Shown: in pieces, positions 59,041 through 64,000 of the stretch
Layout: each line of letters begins with the position of its first letter
Position numbering within the stretch: position 1 is the first letter of the stretch
NCBI GenBank assembly: GCA_963693085.1
Contig: OY856409.1
Coordinates: 507,647,803-507,711,802, forward strand
Direction: 5' to 3'
From: Alisma plantago-aquatica
Lineage: Eukaryota > Streptophyta > Magnoliopsida > Alismatales > Alismataceae
DNA: 64,000 bases
The notes under the pieces: generated by a model
Database searches by the model: none
Told to the model about the DNA's origin: nothing
The model's input: only the letters and a program-made list of their open reading frames with translations
Position numbers and translations under genes: made by a program

Positions 59041-60190
59041 ATGACCTGACCCCAAACGGTCTTGAGGTCGTTTGGATGACCTCCAAACGGTCTTGAGACC
59101 GTTTTCCCATCATATCACTCAAATCCAAGCCATCCAATTAAGGTTTGGATCATTGGATTGATCACCAAATCAGCATTGCATTGTATAACAGCTTGGTACC
59201 TTTCGACCTTCAAACACCTAACCATACTCAACCCTAGACCTCCAAACAGTCTTCGGTGACCACCAAACGGTCTTGAGACCGTTTGGATGAGCTCCAAACG
59301 GTCTTGAGACCGTTTGGCCCATCCAACCTTTGGATTCTAGTGAAAAATCATCATGGATTGGTCTATCGAGTTGATCAACAGATCAGCACTACATTGCAAT
59401 ATGATTAGTACCTTTGGACCTTCAATTGGTCAACTATACTTGACCCCAGACCTCCAAAAGGTCTTGGATGGATCCCCAAACGGTCTTGAGACCGTTTGGG
59501 TGATCCCCAAACGGTCTTGAAACCGTTAGGGCTAATCAACCCAAAATCTCAACTTAACTCATTGGAATTTCAGCACTGTTTTCAATTAGGGTTTGCCTAA
59601 TTGAATAGCCTTCAACTCATGATTCCTTGGGAGTTAATCCCTCAAATTCGGTGAGTAATTAGATCACATCATTAGGAACAGTAATCTCAAACGTTAAACG
59701 CTTGTGCAACGCACTCAAACGGTCTTGAGACCGTTTGCCCAAAAAGTTCAATTAAATCAGATTGAAAATCAGCACTTAATCCAATTAGGTTTCCCTAATT
59801 GATTAGGCTTCAACTCACGATTCCTTTGTAGTTAATCCCTCAAATTTGGAGGGTTTTTAATAAACATAATTATGAACAGGAATCCCAAACCGTCAACGAT
59901 TGGTCAACCATATCAAACGGTCTTGAAACCGTTTTCTCAACCAGGTCAAGTTAATCAGGTTGAAAATCAGCACATAATTCAATCCGATTTCCTAATTGAT
60001 TGGCCTTCAACTCTCGATTACTTTGGAGTTAATCCCTCAAATTTGGAGGGTTATCAGCCTACATAATTAGGAACAAAATTCACAAACGTTCAACGCTTGT
60101 TCAACCATATCAAACGGTCTTGAAACCGTTTGCTCCCAAACGGTTTCAAACCGTTTGCCCTTAAACGGTTTGCTGAAACCGCATAGCCAA
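59041..60190. repeat. Higher-order tandem array carrying 20-bp palindromes
   Basis: The palindrome AAACGGTCTTGAGACCGTTT (9-bp arms, TG centre) is exact at 59085, 59265, 59296, 59478 and 59717. It occurs with one to three changes at 59054, 59509, 59915, 60112 and 60138, with half copies nearby. Copies sit at the same place within larger direct repeats. The left set repeats at about 211-213 bp (59054, 59265, 59478). The right set repeats at 197-198 bp (59717, 59915, 60112). In the LTR's own direction the array is downstream of the TATA box, so it would be transcribed as a row of stem-loops. Confidence 0.93.
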
Positions 60191-60728
60191 TCAAATTAAA
60201 ACGATTTGGAGTAGCTATCAAAACGGTTTTGCTTGGTAATTTTCTTTGGATAAGCATCTAGGATGATTTCCTCATCCCCTTCCTTCGAACAACCAAGAAC
60301 AGCAACCGTTCTTGATGGAAATTGCAGCAAGAAACAAGAGTGCATCAAATTGAAGAAATCAATCAACAAAGCATAGAGAATTGATGCAATAGCAATGTTT
60401 AAGGGTTTAAGTTATAAAACCCGCCTCCAATTGAGCTCCAAAGCTCCACCCTCACGCAATTAATGGTGGATGAAGATCTTGCAACTCCCCCTAGGCTCGT
60501 CCTCAAGCTTTTGATTGCAAAAGTTGGCTAGGGTTGAAGAGGAGATCGAAATAAGAAGGAATCCATAATTTATTTTAAATTTCCACCATGAAATCAAGGA
60601 GAACGAAGGTCAAGAGCTTACCCACAGGTTGGGGTTCGTCCTCCTGGTCCTCCCTAGATTCCTTGGTCGGTTTCCAAGCTAAGAGAAGAAGTGGGGTCGA
60701 AATAGCCTTTCATTTGGCTAGGAAAAGG

Positions 60729-60740
60729 CCTTTTTATAAA
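60729..60740 (-). promoter_or_regulatory. Putative TATA box of the family L LTR (minus strand)
   Basis: TTTTTATAAAAAGG-type sequence about 880 bp after the LTR start. It is at a similar distance as the TATATATA in the solo LTR at 33716. Weak on its own. Confidence 0.4.
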
Positions 60741-61620
60741 AATTCAATGAAAGAGAAAATGCATTTAATTCCAAAATTGGTGCCGCCTCTTCCCCCTTCA
60801 AATTCTCCTCAAAATCCTTAAGTACGAGGCTATCTTCATTTCCTCTTATTCCTCTCCATTATCCATGATTTAAAGAAAATCAAATTAAGCACCTTAATGC
60901 TTATTATATTAATATCCATATGTGAGTGGGTTTTCTTTTCCTTATAATAATGGTGAGTGGAATTTCACCTACTTAGGATATTTTCGTTCCTTATCTTGGC
61001 AAAGGAACGTACATCCTTATTCAAAATCAACCCAAAACATTTTGGTTAAAAGCCCTTCAATTATTTTTATTCATTTTTGCCCTAAATCGAATTAGGGTTT
61101 CAATTAGGCATTAATCTTGATTATTTTAATATCAAGATTCTCTCTCCTCCAACTTAATTCAAATGAAGAACCCCTCTCATTTTATTTGCTCTACATGATG
61201 CCAAGAAACATTAGGGACCTTGTTGAAGTAGTAATTTTCATATTGAACCCTAGAATTTGGGTAAATTGCACTTTACTCCAAAACTAGGTTTTAATGCACA
61301 ACATTGTCCGACAAGCTCTATCTTGGTGTCCAGGCTTGTGGAAACCATACTACTACATCATATTCATCCTTATGATGTCTCAACATCAGAGGAACATCTT
61401 ATCATATGCAATTTGCAAGTTAACCCCTCAACTTGGGTAATTTTCACTTTAGTCCAAAACAAGCAATCATTGCTTTAACATTGTTCAAACAGGACCAAAA
61501 TTGAAACATACGTTCCTCATGAGCCCTAATTACTTTTCACAGGATAAGTACAAGCATATAATCAACTTTGTTAAGCAAAACTCCTGGGGTTAGAACATAA
61601 CCCAGGTCAGGGATGTTACA

Positions 61621-61641
61621 AATTATCCACCCCTTATAAGG
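61621..61641 (-). other. Polypurine tract of the gag-only element
   Basis: On the minus strand CCTTATAAGGGGTGGATAATT directly precedes the LTR start TGTAACATCCC. The AAGGGGTGGA core is purine-rich. It is preceded by GGGGACGAAATC, the usual end of chromovirus pol. Confidence 0.8.
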
Positions 61642-61699
61642 ATTTCGTCCCCGAAATCATCAACAAAACATTAAGAGAAAAGAGTAGGATATTTCCTCC

Positions 61700-63000
61700 T
61701 CAACTCCCGGATCTATTAACGCAAAAACGAAGCAGGATAAAGACATATCAGAATTAAAGTAATTCCATCTGACCTGTCACAACCTGAGGGTTGACTACTG
61801 CTTCAGACTGGTTCATAGCATAGAGCCTAGTCGTTGCCTGCTGTTGGCCCTGTGCTCTATTATTGGACGCAGAAGATCCCGCCTGGGATGCTTGTCCACG
61901 TCCTCGGGTACCACTAGAAAACTACTTTCTCTGAGAACCTTGCTGACTTTGTCTCAGGGGTTGATTCACCACAGCATTCCCCGTTGGGCAATCCCTTGCC
62001 AGATGGCCTACTAGTCCACATCGATGACAAGTTCTATTCTCTAGGTGTGGTCTAGGGGGTCAAGTTACTGACATAGAAGCTGAACTGTGAGCTTCCTTTG
62101 GTGGTGTAGGCACAGAATACCTTGGTTTCTTGAAACTCCCAACACTATGCCCTTAAAACTGTGGGTATTCCTTCTTACCCTTAGTTTGTCGCTTCTCAAC
62201 TATAGATCTCTCTATGCGTCTTACAGACTCCACACAAGTTGCAAACCTCTCCCGGTTCTCCAGAGCAGACACCGGAGTGGTTAATTCAGTGTTCAACCCC
62301 TTCTCGACTCGCTGAATTCTTTCCTCATCATTGGATGCCATGTGCAGACAAAACCGCAACAACTCCATGAACCTAGCCTCATACTCACTAATGTTCATAG
62401 GTCCTTGTTTAATTCTCTCAAACTGGGATATCTTCTCATCTAGAAATGTCTTAGGAAAGTATCTAGTGACAAATTCACACCTGAATTCATCCCATCCAAT
62501 CACAACTCCATGTCTTTTGCCCTCCTCAATGGTCCACCAGTGTCCAGCACTCCCTTTCAGGAGATATACAGCATGCCTAACCCTCTCATCATCAGGTATC
62601 ATGAGGATTCTGAAGGCTTTCTCTAATTCAGTCAACCATAGGTCAGCATCTGCTGGATCAGCTGTACCAGCATACTCTAATGCTCCTACCCTCTTCATCC
62701 TTTCAAAGGTCTTGCCGGCACCATGTCTTTCATCATGGGGTGGTGCCCTGGGTGCAGGTACTGGCATTCTATCCGTCATGTGGGTCATAGCTGCCATAAA
62801 CTGTCCGAACATAGTCTGAAAGGCTGGGTTCCCCATATCAGCTGGATTGAACTGGGGTTGATCAGGTACAAGTTCCTCCCTGTCCTGGTCTCTTGCACCT
62901 CTTCCCGGTGCAGCCACACTGCTCTCAGCAGCGTGTTCATCGTGTGATCCAGACATCTTTAGTTCTTCTTCTCCTATATGAGCAGAAGACACTATCAGAT
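61700..63000 (-). pseudogene. gag polyprotein with CCHC knuckle and truncated protease start (family L)
   Basis: Minus frame 62992-62153 (279 codons, or from Met at 62956) is fully open. It contains the core gag domain: PADADLWLTELEKAFRIL, a YLLKGSAGHWW-type segment, FVTRYFPKTFLDEKISQFER and EYEARFMELLRF. A TAA ends it, but the same protein continues in frame with two further stops (TGA at 62060, TAG at 61922) and carries CHRCGLVGHLARDCP (about 61994-62036), a CCHC zinc knuckle. After the linker (RLYAMNQSEA, VVTGQMEL) the protease begins and breaks off at its active-site DPG near 61705. Pol is deleted from there to the polypurine tract. Gag would pack element RNA. One readthrough is needed for the knuckle. 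Confidence 0.9.
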
Positions 63001-63070
63001 AAACTGGAAGACACTTAGAACAGACTCAACTACCTTAATCCTATGTCTCTGTTGACTCAGCGAACCTAGA

Positions 63071-63082
63071 GCTCTGATACCA
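63071..63082 (-). other. Primer binding site (tRNA-iMet) of the gag-only element
   Basis: GCTCTGATACCA on the plus strand is TGGTATCAGAGC on the minus strand, six bases beyond the LTR border at 63089. Confidence 0.93.
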
Positions 63083-63088
63083 CTAAAT

Positions 63089-64000
63089 TGTCACGACACC
63101 CGCCATCATTTAATATAACAAGTGTCATTAACAATAATAAAACTTGCGGAAGCAAATCAGTTGCAGCGGATTAGCAAAAATCAGTGAAAATTAAAACCAT
63201 TTGCAAAGAGATCCATTCACAGGAAAACTCTTTCATTCAAAACCAAAGTAAAACCTTACATCCTGGTTCATATATACATCTCATGTACTATTACTTCTCG
63301 AGGAATACAAACATCAACTACTCTGTCTTAACTGTACACAGGTAGTATAAAACCCTCGAGGCTTAAAGCCAAAATCTCAGATCGATCCATCAAAACATTA
63401 CTCCTAGGACCTGAGAGTACAGAGATGACTCATAGGACTTTCTATATACAACTTGACAGCTCATATCCCCACCTGGGATTTACTGCTGTCCCTGCTACTG
63501 CTGCTACTGCTCTTCCTCTGTAATAGGTTCCTTGCCTTTTCGTCGGCGGTTACCTAAAAATGTTGATCCCACGGGGTTGAGACAATATGTAAATTGCCCC
63601 AGCGAGAGATATAACTCTCTGCCAAAAACATTGTTATTGCTGATAATAGAATAACACTGAGCAGTAGAATTATATTTACTCAACAACAGGTAAATCATTG
63701 AATAAGATATGCAGAGCAGTATTCTCTATGCAATCATTTCAATTATAACTTGATTAAGCAGCAAGTCATTCATTTAAGAAGGAATATGAAGAACATGTAT
63801 ATCATTTATCCAACTATGATATAATAGACCATGTATCATCAACCATTGATTCTCGCTATTCAACCCTAAGAAAATATGCTACACGGCTGATTACGTTTTA
63901 CAATCATACTTATGCCCTGAGGAGATGAGGTATACCGATCATACTCCAACCGACCACGGTTACGTAAAGCATTGGTACCACACATAGGTCAATGGAAGAG
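63089..64000 (-). repeat. Right part of the 5' LTR of the gag-only element (cut by window end)
   Basis: It matches 56129 onward with few differences (for example CGCCATC for CACCATC, ACTTGCGG for ACATGCG, CTCGAGG for CTTGAGG). Both copies contain the CTGCTGCTG-rich stretch near 63485, which varies by one codon-length substitution. Confidence 0.92.

Larger units (their letters stand above)
56129..61620 (-). repeat. 3' LTR of the gag-only element (5492 bp)
   Basis: Bounded by TGTCACGACACCCACCATC on the left and GGGATGTTACA on the right (plus strand). It contains three tandem-repeat zones, a putative TATA box at about 60729-60740 (minus) and no recognisable gene. Frames such as 57099-57284 and 60588-60821 lack recognisable products. 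The outer 1 kb at each end corresponds to the solo LTR at 32902-37995. Confidence 0.88.
56129..64000 (-). mobile_element. Gag-only gypsy element with 5.5-kb LTRs (family L, non-autonomous), runs off the window
   Basis: On the minus strand: 5' LTR (64000 and beyond to 63089), primer site, 1.47-kb internal region with gag, polypurine tract, 3' LTR (61620-56129). LTR ends are TGTAACATCCC and GTCGTGACA. The two LTR copies agree closely over the 912 bp that can be compared. The internal region goes from gag directly to the pol 3' end, so nearly all pol is deleted. The LTRs are almost four times longer than the internal part. Its left flank is ATATG, but the right flank is out of view, so the target duplication cannot be confirmed. 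Confidence 0.88.

Noticed and set aside
59041..60190. Regularly spaced palindromic repeats that look like a CRISPR array
   Set aside because: Spacers are not unique but repeat at about 200 bp, no cas genes exist, and the array lies inside a plant LTR.
62153..62992. A 279-codon ORF as a host gene
   Set aside because: The protein is retrotransposon gag with a CCHC knuckle downstream, between primer site and polypurine tract of an LTR element.

Overview
The window is nuclear DNA of a seed plant, almost certainly an angiosperm with a repeat-rich genome. It is a pile-up of nested, mostly dead transposable elements. There is no intact host gene, rRNA, tRNA or CRISPR array. A plant origin follows from the lineages that can be read (Ty3/gypsy Tat-like, Athila-like and chromovirus-like, Ty1/copia, CACTA), from initiator-tRNA-Met primer sites, and from plant gene scraps (AGO4-clade Argonaute, type II H+-pyrophosphatase) carried inside the CACTA element.

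Layout. 1-273 and 11132-11555 are two halves of one old gypsy gag/protease region. They are split by gypsy element A (274-11126), which has 3.26-kb LTRs and a TTAGT target duplication. A CACTA transposon (11556-21271, ATG duplication, 12-bp ends) follows. It carries host gene fragments, including a 440-bp inverted repeat built from AGO4 exons, and is itself interrupted by a solo LTR (17336-18045, ATAGA duplication). A minus-strand Athila-like LTR with its primer site lies at 24383-26048, and its probable internal DNA lies to the left. A decayed plus-strand Tat-like polyprotein occupies 26049-32896 and ends at a 5.1-kb solo LTR (32902-37995, CTCCC duplication) full of minisatellites. 38001-42280 is unresolved. 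An Athila-like polyprotein relic is at 42284-45130 with a degenerate tail to about 48.4 kb. A copia element starts at 49204. Its 3' LTR is cut 55 bp in by a minus-strand, gag-only gypsy element with 5.49-kb LTRs (56129 to beyond the window end).

Relationships. The gag-only element, the 5.1-kb solo LTR and the old gypsy halves at the left edge appear to be one family (called L here). The two L-family LTRs share their ends and unique blocks, but their post-TATA region holds different tandem repeats. In the gag-only element this is a striking series of 20-bp palindromes. Polyprotein regions are broken by stops and frameshifts, whereas LTRs, termini and target duplications are often well preserved. 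Most pol borders below are approximate because they were read by eye through broken frames.
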